DNA of 64,000 nucleotides from Coleophoma eucalyptorum (taxonomy: Eukaryota > Ascomycota > Leotiomycetes > Helotiales > Dermateaceae). Shown here piece by piece: positions 50,784 through 61,879 of this stretch (position 1 is the stretch's first letter; the number at the start of each line of letters is the position of its first letter). Under the pieces are notes generated by a model. That model worked only from the letters and a program-made list of their open reading frames with translations. It was not told the origin of the DNA and made no database searches. The stretch covers positions 744,001-808,000 of the forward strand of contig JALRME010000018.1 in the NCBI GenBank assembly GCA_026120035.1. The letters are read 5' to 3'. Both the position numbers and the translations under genes were made by a program.

Positions 50784-51499
50784 ATTATGGTGCTGCAGTG
50801 TCTTCGGGAAAAGTTGGATCTACAAAATATACCGGATCCATTGTCATTTAGCTTCAACAATTTTTTTGGCCACATCAAAACTGACTACTTAAATGGCTGA
50901 TACTTGCGTGGTAGCACAGAAGACGATTGAGCATAATCCTGGAGTGGAAAGTTCTTCGTAACATGTCCCCATTGCAAATTTGCACTCAAGTTGACATATC
51001 CTATGGAGCCCGGCAGCTGATCAAGTCCAAACCCATAAGCGAGCTCATGATTTTCCTTTGATTTACTATGACGACTTTATCGATTTGTAGAATGAACAAT
51101 ACAGACCGCTAAAATTTGCATGCAGACTCGCGCTGCAAATTAGCTTAAATTGCCGGGCTGACTCGGAGAGTGATTGAGATGAAATGGCACAGTCCCAGAA
51201 CATAGAAATTGATTCTCTTGAGAATGTGCCCCTGGCACGTACCTACTACTAGCCAGCCAGTAGATCACGGCTAAGTTATCCTGTGCCCGCAGCCATTGGT
51301 TTGAAAACACCAAGGAAACCTCTACGGGTCCAAAGGAGACACCCAAACAGTATGAAGACTCAATTAACTGCTGGTTATCTCATAGCGATGAGCTATGATG
51401 TAACGGCCAGATTAAGTAATTGCCGAGGCACGCGTCGCAACATGTACACCTAAGCTGAGCTGAAGCACTTTACTGGCTTCGCGTCGACACATCAACACC
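50784..51499. other. Intergenic region
   Basis: Spacer between two same-strand genes; no coding frame with family features. Confidence 0.4.
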
Positions 51500-52769
51500 A
51501 TGTTCGGATTACGGTATCTACAGCGCTTGCCCAGATCTATGAGACCCCTCGGGATAGGCTACCGGGTGTTCTGTAGGAGTTCTAATTTCACGAGACTCGC
51601 ATCCACCTCAAGGAAGCAGCACCGACTTCCCGCGTCTTACTACCGTGGCGGAACATCTCGCGCACTTATTTTCCGCCAGCAAGACCTTCCTACAAGCCGT
51701 AACGATTGGGACTCGATATTTTGCGGAGTCATAGGCTCTCCAGATCCGAATGGCAGGCAACTCGATGGTCTTGGGGGAGGGATCTCAAGTCTGTCGAAGG
51801 TCTGTGTCGTCGGCCCTTCGACAAGTTCAGAAGCTGATGTTGATTACACGTTCGCGGCCATAGGAGTGAAGGACAACGATGTCGATTATTCAAGCAATTG
51901 TGGGAACATGACAAGTGCCATTGGTCCTTTTGCTGTCGACACAGGTCTGGTGGATGCGCCGGATGGAAAGACGACAGTGCGAATACATAACACCAATACT
52001 GGGAAGATTATACATGCTACCTTTCCAGTGAAAGATGGTGAGGCTGTAGCATATGGTGACTTCTCAATTGATGGCGTGGCTGGCACAGGTGGAAAGATTG
52101 AACTTGCTTTTGTGGATCCAGCGTAAGATCCATTCTAATGTCCACTTTCTCCATGCTTATATAGGTAGGGGTTCTGTGACCGGAAAGTTACTTCCTACTG
52201 GCAATATCACAGACACGGTGGATGGCATCACTGTGACGTGTCTTGATGCTGGAAATCCAGCCGTATTTGTCCAAGCATCAGATGTCGAAGTTGATGGTAG
52301 CATCCTGCCAGATGCTGTGGATGCCCATCCCACACTGTTGACCAGGCTTGATTCGATCAGGCGGAAGGCGGCGGTCAAAATGGGTATAAGTCAAGATGAA
52401 GCTTCAACTCCTGGATCCATACCTAAGATTGCGATGGTCTCACGCTCGAAACCTCATAAGCTTTTGTCTGGGGAAACAATTGACGGAGATGCTGTTGACA
52501 TTGTGATCAGAGCTCTGTCAGTTGGACAACCTCATCGAGCAGTTCCTATCACCGTTGCATTAGCAACCGCTGCGGCTGCCAATATCAAAGACTCAGTGGT
52601 GCATGCAAATGTCTCTGGACATCTAGTAGACCCTGACGGTATCACGTTGGGCCATTCGTCTGGAAAAATTATGGTTGGGGCAAAGTTCGATTCTCACGGT
52701 TCACTAACACACGCTACGGTCTTCCGAACGGCAAGAAGGCTAATGGAAGGTACTGTTTATTGGAAATGA
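51500..52769 (+). CDS. PrpF-like (DUF453) isomerase family protein, 407 aa, probably mitochondrial
   Basis: Two exons: 51500-52122 and 52169-52769. The first 38 residues are Arg-rich with few acids (FGLRYLQRLPRSMRPLG), which fits a mitochondrial presequence. The PrpF fold motifs follow: YYRGGTSRALIF, GGGISSLSKVCVV, SSNCGNMTSAIGPFA with the family Cys, and HSSGKIMVGAKFD near the end. Bacterial PrpF isomerises aconitate in the methylcitrate route, and related proteins isomerise 3-methylitaconate. A role in propionate or itaconate-type acid metabolism is inferred. Two tandem AG acceptors lie at 52163-52164 and 52167-52168; only the second keeps the frame. It is tail to tail with the next gene, with four bases between the stop codons. 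Confidence 0.85.
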
Positions 52770-52773
52770 TCCC

Positions 52774-53790
52774 TTACTTTGGTGGAGGCCTTGCAATCAA
52801 TACCTCTCCTGCTCCGCGTAATACAAGATCTCCTGCAGCATAAGGAATAACTACAGTTTCGCCTTTTGCAACAGACATAGTCTTCCCATCCTTGTACTCC
52901 ATCTCAAACTTCCCATCGAGAGTAATGAGAATGGCAAAACCTGGATGACATTTCTCTTCCTTGTCAACCTTTAGTCTCTCAAGAATGAAGTACTCATTCG
53001 ACTCCTCAACAAACACACTGCCGTACTTATCCTCGCCTGTCACAAGACTGGCAACCTCTTTGTCGGTACGTTTGGTCAGATCAACGCCACTCAAAGCTTT
53101 CTCAAATCCAAGACCGAGATGGCCTTTCTTTTCCCCGTCGATCTCGAAATCACGCCATTCAAGCAATATACTAAGATCTTCGGGCTCTTGTACCTCGGCC
53201 ACCATGACACCTTTACCGATTGCATGTAAAGTACCTGCGGGTACATAGACGGTCTGATTTGTCTTGACAGGAATTCGATGCAGCATGCCCAGCATGGTGT
53301 CTATTTCTTGATTTTGCACCAGCGGTAACATTTCTCTCGCTGTGATATCCTTCTTTAATCCGACAAAGACTTCTCCAGGAGTCAGGATATACCACGCTTC
53401 TGCCTTTCCATGCTTGGTGCCGAGATGAAGTGACGCCCAGTCTCGATGCGGATGCGCGTGGATGGGAAGACGTTGTCCAGGATCAATAAGCTTAACCAAA
53501 AGTTTTGTATCTACTCCCCAATCCTTAATATGCTCAGGACCAAGCCATTGTGCGGGATTTGCTTCGATTTCATCCTTCAAGAACCTTCCGTCCGGAAGCT
53601 TGGATTGCCCCAGGGTTTCTGCTCCATGGCCGTGGGTACAACTCGCAATCCAATCTTCTGATTTTAGTGACTCGGGTTTCTTTGGTTCATTGCGGAAGCT
53701 GGAGATTTTGTCACCTCCTTTGTAGAAGGTTGTTGGCTGATTGGAGGGTAACTTAATGGGATCCATTTTCAAGTAATATTGTGGCTTCAA
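52774..53790 (-). CDS. Class-I mannose-6-phosphate isomerase, short form, 330-338 aa
   Basis: A single exon. The upstream ATG at 53790 gives 338 residues; the one at 53766 (MDPIKLPSN) gives 330 and suits the family start better. It interconverts mannose-6-phosphate and fructose-6-phosphate using one zinc. Visible ligand motifs are LPIHAHPHRDWA (the His pair), GKAEAWYIL (Glu) and VPAGTLHAIGKGVMVAEVQ (His). The C-terminal cupin half ends VVIPYAAGDLVLRGAGEVL. The usual fungal enzyme is longer (about 420-450 residues) with an inserted helical domain. This compact form looks like bacterial ManA, and together with the lack of introns it may point to an old transfer. Whether it is redundant with a long-form enzyme elsewhere is unknown. 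Confidence 0.88.
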   Translation of the reverse strand: MKPQYYLKMDPIKLPSNQPTTFYKGGDKISSFRNEPKKPESLKSEDWIASCTHGHGAETLGQSKLPDGRFLKDEIEANPAQWLGPEHIKDWGVDTKLLVKLIDPGQRLPIHAHPHRDWASLHLGTKHGKAEAWYILTPGEVFVGLKKDITAREMLPLVQNQEIDTMLGMLHRIPVKTNQTVYVPAGTLHAIGKGVMVAEVQEPEDLSILLEWRDFEIDGEKKGHLGLGFEKALSGVDLTKRTDKEVASLVTGEDKYGSVFVEESNEYFILERLKVDKEEKCHPGFAILITLDGKFEMEYKDGKTMSVAKGETVVIPYAAGDLVLRGAGEVLIARPPPK

Positions 53791-54591
53791 GAATCAGGTG
53801 TGAAGTGGATATCGAATTGGGTTTGCGGTATACCGGGTGACCGAACGAACATGCACGCAATATATAAAACAAAGCTCAGAGATGCTAATGCATATGACAT
53901 GTTACATAGACCGACTTTGCAGCCAATTCGGGACAGGGCGTGGGTTGCGTCAGACGTTGACATAGCTTACATGATCATGGCCATAGAGCTGCACTGTTTG
54001 AGTGAGGTCATCTTGGGCCTTATCGCCTCTACTTGTCGATCCCCTGACTCACATCACCCATCGAACTGGTCAAATAAGTGTCAAAATCCTGATCTGGAAT
54101 TAGCCTGATAGTGTGCGCAAGATAAAAGGCAGTCTCTCTTCTATAATATATAAGCAGAGTTGGGTCCCCGAAGGCGAAGACACGCCCTTTCACCGTCGTG
54201 TGGGCGTGCAAGATGCGGAACACACCACCCCGCGTTTGGCAGCATGGGGGCAACTCAGCCGAAACTCGATTGGGGAAGCCGGACGCAAATGGTCGGCATA
54301 CTTTCTCCAGCGTCGCCATCTTGCTGTTCGTTTTTCTCCACCATGAGGAAAATGGTTGGGTCCGCCTTGGACTATTGGATTCCGTCCGCATAAGCCTTTT
54401 CTGGAGAGGGCTCAAGACCCCATCTTAATCAGGAGACACGGTTGTGCTACAGTACACCCTTCCGCTATCTCTCTTAAGAAAGAAGCCCCTCTCAGTCCTG
54501 GTCTCTTCCTGATTGACTTTTTGAATTGCTCTTGAAATCCGTTGCATAAAATATACTCAACAACTGAAATTTACCTATCCCACTTGAAAAC
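53791..54591. other. Divergent promoter region
   Basis: 0.8 kb between the isomerase (minus) and transaldolase-like (plus) genes. No coding signal. A shared bidirectional promoter is possible. Confidence 0.4.
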
Positions 54592-55878
54592 ATGGCTGCC
54601 TCACAGACTTTGCTTCAGCTGCTGCAGTCGCGCTCCATAGTCGACTGCGATACGATGGACCTGGAAGGTAAGCAGAGCTCAAGTCCTGTCTGAGGACTGA
54701 ATTCTCAAATCACACCAGTCCCCAAATCCCTTGGTCCCTTCGTGGACTGTACTTCCAACCAGGTACGTGCCCTAATGATCTTTGCAGCCGTCGTGGTGCT
54801 AATTGTGTCAGGCTATTGCGTACAACGAACTCCTGAAACCTGAACATCAGGAACTTGTAAAGGAGTCTATCGCACTGTCCAAGACTCTGGATGCGGATTA
54901 TCCTGATGTGACAACTGCCCAACTTGCTACTGAGATTGCTGTTAGTGCCGTCTTGCTTGTAGATGCTTGTCAGCTATTAATAAGAGGATAGATGGTCAAG
55001 CTGCAATTAGAGATTTCGAAAGTCGTGACCGGTTTCGTTCACGTGCAGACGAATCCTTACTTCTCCTACTCTATTCCCAAGACGGTAGCCAACGCAAAGA
55101 GTAAGCCCCTTCTACCACCTCCAGGGCCTCAAACTGACGAGAACCAGGAATTGTGCAGCTCTTCAAACATGTAGACTCCAACTTCGATGCTAGCCGAGTC
55201 TGCATCAAAATCCCTAGTTCCTGGGAAGGTCTCAAGGCATGCCAGGAACTAGAAGCGGGCGGGATTACTACCTTAGCTACGACGCTGTTCAATATTGAGC
55301 AAGCTGCCTTCGCAGGTGAGGTTGGGTGCCATTACATTGCACCCTACGTCAATGAATTGCGTGTCCATTTCGATCCTGGGTAAGCGTCATTAGCCATTCT
55401 AGCGAATTCTTCTGACAAGCAAGATTCGTCGATGAACACAAGGCTCAAACCCTCTGCTTCGAATCCCAACGCTACTACGAGAGGTACAGTCTCAAGACGC
55501 AAGTCCTGCCTGCGAGCTTGACTTCCACGACCGAGATCATGGCTCTGGCTGGTGTGCATCATATCACGATCGCACCTGCTCTTTTGCGAGAACTGGCAGC
55601 CACGCCTGCCTCTGCTAATACGACAACTTCTCTATTTGATAGTACTACGACGACCTTTGAGCCAGCCGGGTTGATGAGTTTTAAGGATGATGAGGCGGGT
55701 TTTAGAATTGCCTTTACGAGAAGTGGTAAGGGTGAGGGCGAGAGAAAGTTGAGTCAGGTAAGTGTCTTGCTCTATGCTGAGTGTAACAAAATGAAGTATT
55801 CCCCAGTTCTGAAATTCATTTTAGGCCGTGAACATCTTTTGTGATATGCAAGATAAGATGGAAGTTATGTTGCAATGA
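54592..55878 (+). CDS. Transaldolase-fold protein with altered active site, 325 aa
   Basis: Seven exons: 54592-54667, 54719-54762, 54812-54940, 54992-55100, 55148-55379, 55424-55757, 55825-55878. The order of transaldolase motifs is kept: CDTMD, FVDCTSNQAIAYNE, VHVQTNPYFSYS, VCIKIPSSWEGLKA with the Schiff-base Lys140, TTLATTLFNIEQA, HYIAPYVNEL and ITIAPALLREL. Aligned by eye with E. coli TalB, Lys132 is Lys140 and Thr156 is Thr164. However, Glu96 is Gln102, Phe178 is Tyr186, Asn154 is Leu162, Ser176 is Ala184, and the phosphate-binding Arg181 and Arg228 are Glu189 and Thr230. The first two changes give the residue set of fructose-6-phosphate aldolase. I infer an aldolase, possibly on non-phosphorylated acceptors, rather than a true transaldolase. 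Exon 3 ends at a weak GTTAGT donor. Confidence 0.85.
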
Positions 55879-56215
55879 ACAGGGGACACTTAGATTGGCT
55901 AGAACGCATGCGAGAATAATCCTAGGAACTACCTCGAAATTGGATCATTGAGCTGAGTGCCCAATCTTTTCACAATGAACATAATGACTGGCTCTTATTA
56001 GACAGATGGTGACTAGAATTCCTTGACTAAGTAGAGATGCAAAGTAGGGATTGAGCCATGAAAACGCGGGGTAAGACGAGTTCGTATATTCGAACGCGGG
56101 GAACTATTACCGAAGACAATATAAAAGGAGCATCAATGAAGCATACTAATACCATCCTTGAACATAATTAACCCTGGTTGAGTGGCTGCTTAATTTTCTA
56201 TCCACGTATAAAAAA
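55879..56215. other. Short spacer with the dehydrogenase promoter
   Basis: 337 bases separate the transaldolase-like stop from the next ATG on the same strand. Apart from the TATA element listed separately, nothing is recognisable. Confidence 0.4.
56120..56127 (+). promoter_or_regulatory. TATA box of the zinc dehydrogenase gene
   Basis: TATAAAAG lies 89-96 bases upstream of the ATG at 56216, a standard spacing for a strongly regulated fungal gene. Confidence 0.5.
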
Positions 56216-57409
56216 ATGTCTTCCAAAACCATGCAGGCAGCTCGGCTTCATGGAAATCGTGATATTCGCGTAGACGAGGTCCCTATTCCCATCCCGGGAG
56301 CGGACGAGGTACTAATCGAGATCGAATGGTGTGGAATATGTGGTTCTGATCTGCACGAGTATACAGATGGTAGGGCACCAACTTCAGAACGGCATTTCAC
56401 TCATACTATTCCCTAGGTCCAACATCATCGAGTTCAACGCCACACCCCTTGACAAAGGAAACACTGCCAGCAATCATGGGCCATGAATTCTGTGGGACCA
56501 TCAAATCCGCCCCCGAAAACTCATCATTCAAGCCGGGCCAGGCCGTGATGGTCGATCCACGGCTGCATTGCCGAACGTGCTCCCGCTGCACGCATGGTGC
56601 ATCGCAATCATGCAAGATCTGGGGATTTCGAGGGTTTCACGGGAAAGGAGGCGGGCTTTCGGAGTTTATCGCGGTTGAGGAACGCATGGTGCACCTCCTC
56701 CCGGACGTGGAATCACTGCAGGTGGCTGCGTTGATTGAGCCACTTGCTGTTGCGGTGCATGCTGTGAAGGTGTCTGGCATCTCGGACTTTACAGGCAAGT
56801 CTGTGCTAATTCTTGGTGGTGGACCTATTGGGATTGTGACTTTGACGGTTCTTCGAATGAAGGGGGCGGCCAAGATCTTTCTTTCGGAACCGACGGCCAA
56901 GAGGAGGGTGCAGTGTGGGGAATTAGCGGATAAGGTGTTCAATCCCTTGAGTGAGAATGTCGGCGATGGTTGTAGGGGTTTAACGGAGGGGGAGGGCGTG
57001 GATGTCGTATTTGACTGTGCTGGCTCGCCACTGGGCATGGTTGACGGTATGGATGCTTTGGTTTGGGCTGGAAGTTATGTAAATGTCGCTGCGTGGGTGA
57101 AGCCTGTAAGTCCTTCTCCAACTCACTCTAGACCATGACCTTACTTAGAGACAGTTCGTGATACCCATGCAATATGCACTCCTTAAGGAGCTCTCGATTA
57201 AGTGTAGCTTCTGCTATGACGAGGATGACTTTCGAGAAACCGTCGAGACTTTCCGAAGCGGTGCATTTCGGGAAATCGCGCAGTTTGTAACGAGTCGGAT
57301 CATGCTGAAGGACGTTGTAGAGAAGGGCTTTGAACAACTTCTATCGAATACTGATGACCATATCAAGATCTTGGTCTCCCCGAGGAGGGACCATTCTAAT
57401 TCAGAATAG
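56216..57409 (+). CDS. Zinc-dependent medium-chain dehydrogenase, (R,R)-butanediol/polyol dehydrogenase-like, 365 aa
   Basis: Three exons: 56216-56369, 56417-57105, 57155-57409. It oxidises a secondary alcohol of a diol or polyol, with an NAD(P) cofactor. Catalytic-zinc residues are Cys42 in WCGICGSDLHEY and the His of IMGHEFCGT. The structural-zinc lobe is the four-Cys cluster in LHCRTCSRCTHGASQSC. The cofactor domain has VLILGGGPIGIVTL. The C-terminal part has LKELSIKCSFCY and a GFEQLLSNTDDHIKILVSP ending. The overall pattern follows 2,3-butanediol dehydrogenase and sorbitol-dehydrogenase-like enzymes. It sits directly downstream of the transaldolase-fold gene on the same strand, which suggests a shared pathway but does not prove it. 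Confidence 0.9.
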
Positions 57410-58672
57410 CTGATCGATTTCGAGATTCCATTCCCAGAAATTGAGTCAGACCTAGGAATCCAAACTATTGAATTCCTTAGGATTCTTTAAATCGCCGAGT
57501 TTTTAAGGAGTATGTCCTCTGATAAGTCCCGACTCCCAAATTTCAGATCCGTCAACGGGATCAGTGATTCATACCTACGACGTCTCGTTTTTCGCCCGTC
57601 TTATCATAGATAAGAGTTGGAGTTCCTCCTCAGCCACCCGTGAAAGGGCCTAGTCGACTCACGCCTCTCATACGTATGCGTTTTCTACATTAGCTCGTGG
57701 CAATTGTGGCTATACTGCCCGCTCAACCACAAGGAGATTCTAGGCTTTGCCACGGATACGGAGTAGTAAGCGATAGATGGCAAAATGAAGTCCTATTACT
57801 TCGTACACCGTACGTGAAATCGGACTTAGATTCGTCATCTTCCAGCATAAATCCGATATGCTAGACATCTTCCACAAATCTCCCTCCAGGTTTTATATGC
57901 AGTTACATGTCAGACCTAACCTGATTATGCCCGATCTCGGAAACTCAAATTGATCTCCCATTACTACGGATACGGCATGAATATCCTCGCTGAACACCTT
58001 GTGAAAGCTATACAGACTCATGTGAAATATGCTCGCCGGTCCTGGCCGTCGAAATCAAAGTATTTCGGCCAATTCCCCTACAGCGGATCCAGCCGTTGTC
58101 CTTGGGTTTTCATAAAAGTGATATGCTAGCATGTGATGAGATAAATAGGGGGATAGATAGCTACAGAAATATTTCTGTCATCGAGAGACGGTTTGTGGTC
58201 ACATGACGACGGAAACGCGAACGTCACGGCAAATCATAAGCAAGAGAGGTTCAGATCGCTCCAATGGAAGCGGAAATTGGCATTCTTCCCTGGAGGCAAA
58301 GTAAAAAGGGCATTGATATTAAAAGACTCTACAGAAAGGATTCTGTCAGTTGAAGATTAAGATACGTGCCGGGTGGTGGATAGCCATCTAAGCGACGAAG
58401 TTATCGGTAATATGGACGCCGAACTCCGATACGGAACGGAAATGGACGTGTTGACATCATTGGGCCATGAAGCAGATGCCGTTTTATCCAGTCCACCCGC
58501 CGGATTCAAGGCGTGGGACCATGATGTGTAAGGTCCGAAGCCGTCAATGCGCTAACAGAGTAGAAAAAAAATCCCTTTTGTTCTGTATATATCTTCAAGG
58601 TATTGTGACTTCTCCCCACTGATGTGCTTGCCAAGAGAGAGCTAAGTGCAAACGCATCCCCATCGCTGCAAT
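57410..58672. other. Intergenic region without a recognisable gene
   Basis: 1.26 kb, AT-rich, no family-like frame. An imperfect inverted repeat (CCTAGGAATC ... GAATTCCTTAGG) lies at about 57450-57486 just after the dehydrogenase stop and could form a hairpin in the 3' UTR. The right end carries the transporter promoter. Confidence 0.4.
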
Positions 58673-60592
58673 ATGTCGGAACGTCCTTCAAGCGAAACGC
58701 AAACAGAATTAGCCGAGGATCAACTGAACCGTCCCACCGGTCCTCCGCCGCGGGATGAGGAGAAGGCAGAGCAAGAGCAACCGCGGAAGGAGAGGGATCC
58801 CAACTTGGTGACCTTTTCCGAAAATGATCCTGAGAATCCAAGGAACTGGAGTACGAAGTACAAGGGTTGGATCACCTTCCAACTGGGCATGCTTGCTCTT
58901 TCTGCCTCGCTGGGTTCGAGTATCATTGCACCTGCAGGTAGGCATTTTCTTAGGCTTGAGGATTTGGAATGACTTCCACTTTTAAACTGGTTTATTCCTA
59001 TCCTACGCGGAGTTGTTGCGGGGAACGTTCATGTTGCTAACACCTCGACCAGAAAATGCCATTTCCGAGTATATTGGTGTGAGTACCGAAGTGACGGTAC
59101 TTCTGATCTCTTTATATATGTAAGCATATCCCTGATCTGTTTTGGAGCTTCCACTAAATAAACCAGCTTGGGATTCGCGTTTGGCCCACTATGCTGGGCC
59201 CCCATCTCTGAAATTTGGGGAAGAAGATGGAGTATGCTTCCGGCGGTTTTTTGCCTCGGGTTATTTTCCATCGGGACAGCAACCAGCAAGAATGCCCAAT
59301 CTATCTTCATTACACGCTTCTTTGGTGGCCTCTTTGGGTCAGCTCCAGTCTCCAATGTCAGCGCTGCCTTGGGAGATATTTGGGATCCTAAAGCACGTGG
59401 GATCGCTGTTACTTTCTATGCTGTGGCTGTCGTAGGAGGACCAACATTGGTAAGCCAGGCTTTGCAAATAACTTTCTGCCACAGTGATAATTTTGGGATT
59501 TGCAAATTCATTTTCTCTTCGTTGCCACTTTAAGTTACCTCCGCAGCAAAATAGACTAACCAAAATTTTTAATTAGGGACCGGTCATTGGTGCTGCACTC
59601 ACCGTCAATCCTCACCTAGGCTGGCGATGGACTGAGTACATTCAAGCCATCTGGGTCTTCACAGTTTTCGCCATGTGTGTTTTTACAATGCCCGAAGTCT
59701 ATGCACCGGTTTTATTGAAGTGGAAGGCTCAAAGATTAAGGAAAGAGACCGGGAACGAGGCGCTATACCATCCCCACGAGCATATTAAGCTGGATCCAAA
59801 GACAATAGTTACTAAGGTATGCCTCATATTTCCAAATCAGTCATGATCCTTGAAGATTAACATTTGTTTTAGCACTTTTCCAGGCCATTAAGGATGCTAT
59901 TCACTGAGCCAATGGTGACATGCATTGGTAAGACATTCTTTCACATCACAGAGAAAGTTCACTAACCAAAACAAGCATTCTACGCATCGTTTGTATATGC
60001 CATCCTATATTTGACCTTAGAAGTCTTCCCGATCGTTTTTGAAGAAGAGCGTCACTGGAAGCCTGTTGTGGCTGGAACACCCTTCCTCGGATTATTCGTC
60101 GGCGTCCTCTGTGCCGTCGTTATTAATTTGTCTAACCAACGTCGTTACGCACGTATCGCAGATGCAGCGCATGGGAAGCCAGTACCAGAAGCACGCCTTG
60201 CACCTATGGCAATCGGGGCCGTTCTTTTCGCTATCGGTCTCTTCTGGTTTGGCTGGACAGCGAACCCCAAGATTCACTGGATCTCGCCTGTTCTTGCGGC
60301 AGTATTCATTGGTGCTGGTTTTAACACCATCTTTCAGCAGTGTATCAACTTCCTTGTCGACACATATGGGTTGTACGCCGCGAGTGCTGTCTCGGCAAAT
60401 ACCTTCCTCCGAAGTGTGTTTGCAGCAGGACTTCCACTAGCTGCAAAGCCAATGTTCCACAACCTCGGTGTTGGTCCAGCTACCAGCATCCTAGGTGCCG
60501 TCGCAGCTGCTGCGATTCCTGTACCATTCATTTTTATGAAGTACGGATTGGCGTTAAGGAAGAAGAGCAAATTCGTGCCAGTACGCGACTAA
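58673..60592 (+). CDS. MFS drug:H+ antiporter-type transporter (DHA1, Tpo/Flr-like), 508 aa
   Basis: Six exons: 58673-58937, 59053-59119, 59167-59449, 59577-59816, 59873-59927, 59976-60592. A charged cytosolic N-terminus carries the DPENPRNWS signature seen in fungal DHA1 exporters. Twelve membrane helices follow. The loop between helices 2 and 3 has GFAFGPLCWAPISEIWGRR. Helix 4 has ITRFFGGLFGSAPVSNVSAAL, and helix 5 has the antiporter-like AVVGGPTLGPVIGAAL, joined across intron 3. The C-terminal half starts AFYASFVYAILYLTLEVFP and ends with a short basic tail. It probably exports a toxic compound, polyamine or metabolite from the plasma membrane. It follows the dehydrogenase gene on the same strand. 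Confidence 0.92.
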
Positions 60593-60679
60593 AGGCTTGA
60601 AATGGTCTTTCAAGATCTGCAATGCCCGGCAAATTATACTCACATTCTAATTCATATTATAAGATATAACGTAATACTA

Positions 60680-61879
60680 CTCTACACAAACAAGACCTCA
60701 GGATATTCTTCGAAGGCCTCTCCAATAAATGCTGGTCCTTCTCTTGCAAGAGCTTTTCAAAAAATGCAACAATATATGCAGAAACAAGCCCTCGCACTCT
60801 CAATCCATCAATGGTTCCCAGGCCAAACACGGCCTGCAGATAGCTACTTTTATTTGCTTGAGTGTTTGGAGAATTAGGGGCACATCGCTGAAATCATAAT
60901 GCTGTGCTCCTTTCAATTCCAGCTCCAGTTTATATCCATTACTAGAATTCCAAAAAGCGCCCCCAAGATGAAACGAACCCGCTATCGCCACAACAGGTTC
61001 TATTGTCACCATCGCCACCGAACAGGAGAAATTTCTTGTTGGTTCCTACGGTTGGGACGTTATATAGAGGTGGTCCGTAGATATAGCCATCCATATTGAT
61101 GCGCCTTGGAACCGTGTGTCGTTCTGGATAGTAATGAGAGCGAATGGGCCACCAAGAGAATGACCCAATATACCAACATTACAAGTATTAAGGGAATATC
61201 AAGGCCCAGAGACTGAAGCGTACAGGGCAGTGAAAGCTGGTCCAAGACAAATGTTATATCACCGACCCTTGTATCCTGAGCTTTGTTTGAATAAGCAACC
61301 AGACTGGCTTCATCCATCACGTTCAGGAATGGAGAGATTGCTGTTGAGTTATCCGAGAACTCGACGATATCCACATCATAAGGATGATCGACTGTCACAA
61401 CCACAAAACCATAACTTGCAACCTCGCTTACTAGGCTGGAATACATCAACCTGGAGGTTCCGAACGCAGCACTGAACATCAAGAGCGGGAACTTGGACTT
61501 ATTTGGGGTCAACAATGGGTAATTTTTCTCATTACTGGGGCAAGCAACCGGCAATGTGAGTTTCTCGAGGCTGCTGGGAGCAAGCTCATACTCAGCATCG
61601 ATGAATGCCGCAGTTTTGCCTGGGAAATAGCTGGTATGGCATACTGGTTTGTTCTCTTCTCATGGAGAAATGATCGAAATCATGAGTTTGTGGGGCGTGG
61701 TGATATTGTAGAAGTGTAAGGCAAATGGGATCTTGGCGTGATATATCAGTGAGTTGAAGAGGTGTCGTCGAGACGCTGTAAGGGCCGCTTGGAGCTGGGA
61801 GTTTGAGCGTTTGTTCAACTTTAATAAGGATTTGTAATGCTGCGAGCACGAGCGTGAACATTCTTAGCACTGATGCCAT
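60680..61879 (-). pseudogene. Decayed platelet-activating-factor acetylhydrolase-like gene
   Basis: The coding remnant runs through all three minus-strand frames. It starts with a signal peptide and LKLPAPSGPYSV...TDISRQD, as in fungal PAF-AH-like lipases. Homology then shifts frame near 61728 and meets a TGA at 61662-61660. It goes on as YFPGKTAAFIDAEYEL and LPVACPSNEKNYPLL and VVVTVDHPYDVDIVEF, and changes frame again near 61190. There, the nucleophile motif GHSLGG is found at 61165-61148. Another shift near 61098 leads to MDGYIYGPPL and KKFLLFGGDGDN. The His-containing LKGAQHYDFSDVPLI lies in yet another frame, and the tail FFEKLLQEKDQHLLERPSK is found near 60755-60700. With at least four frame changes and one nonsense codon, no functional product is possible without recoding. 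The bases changed look like ordinary decay. Confidence 0.8.
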
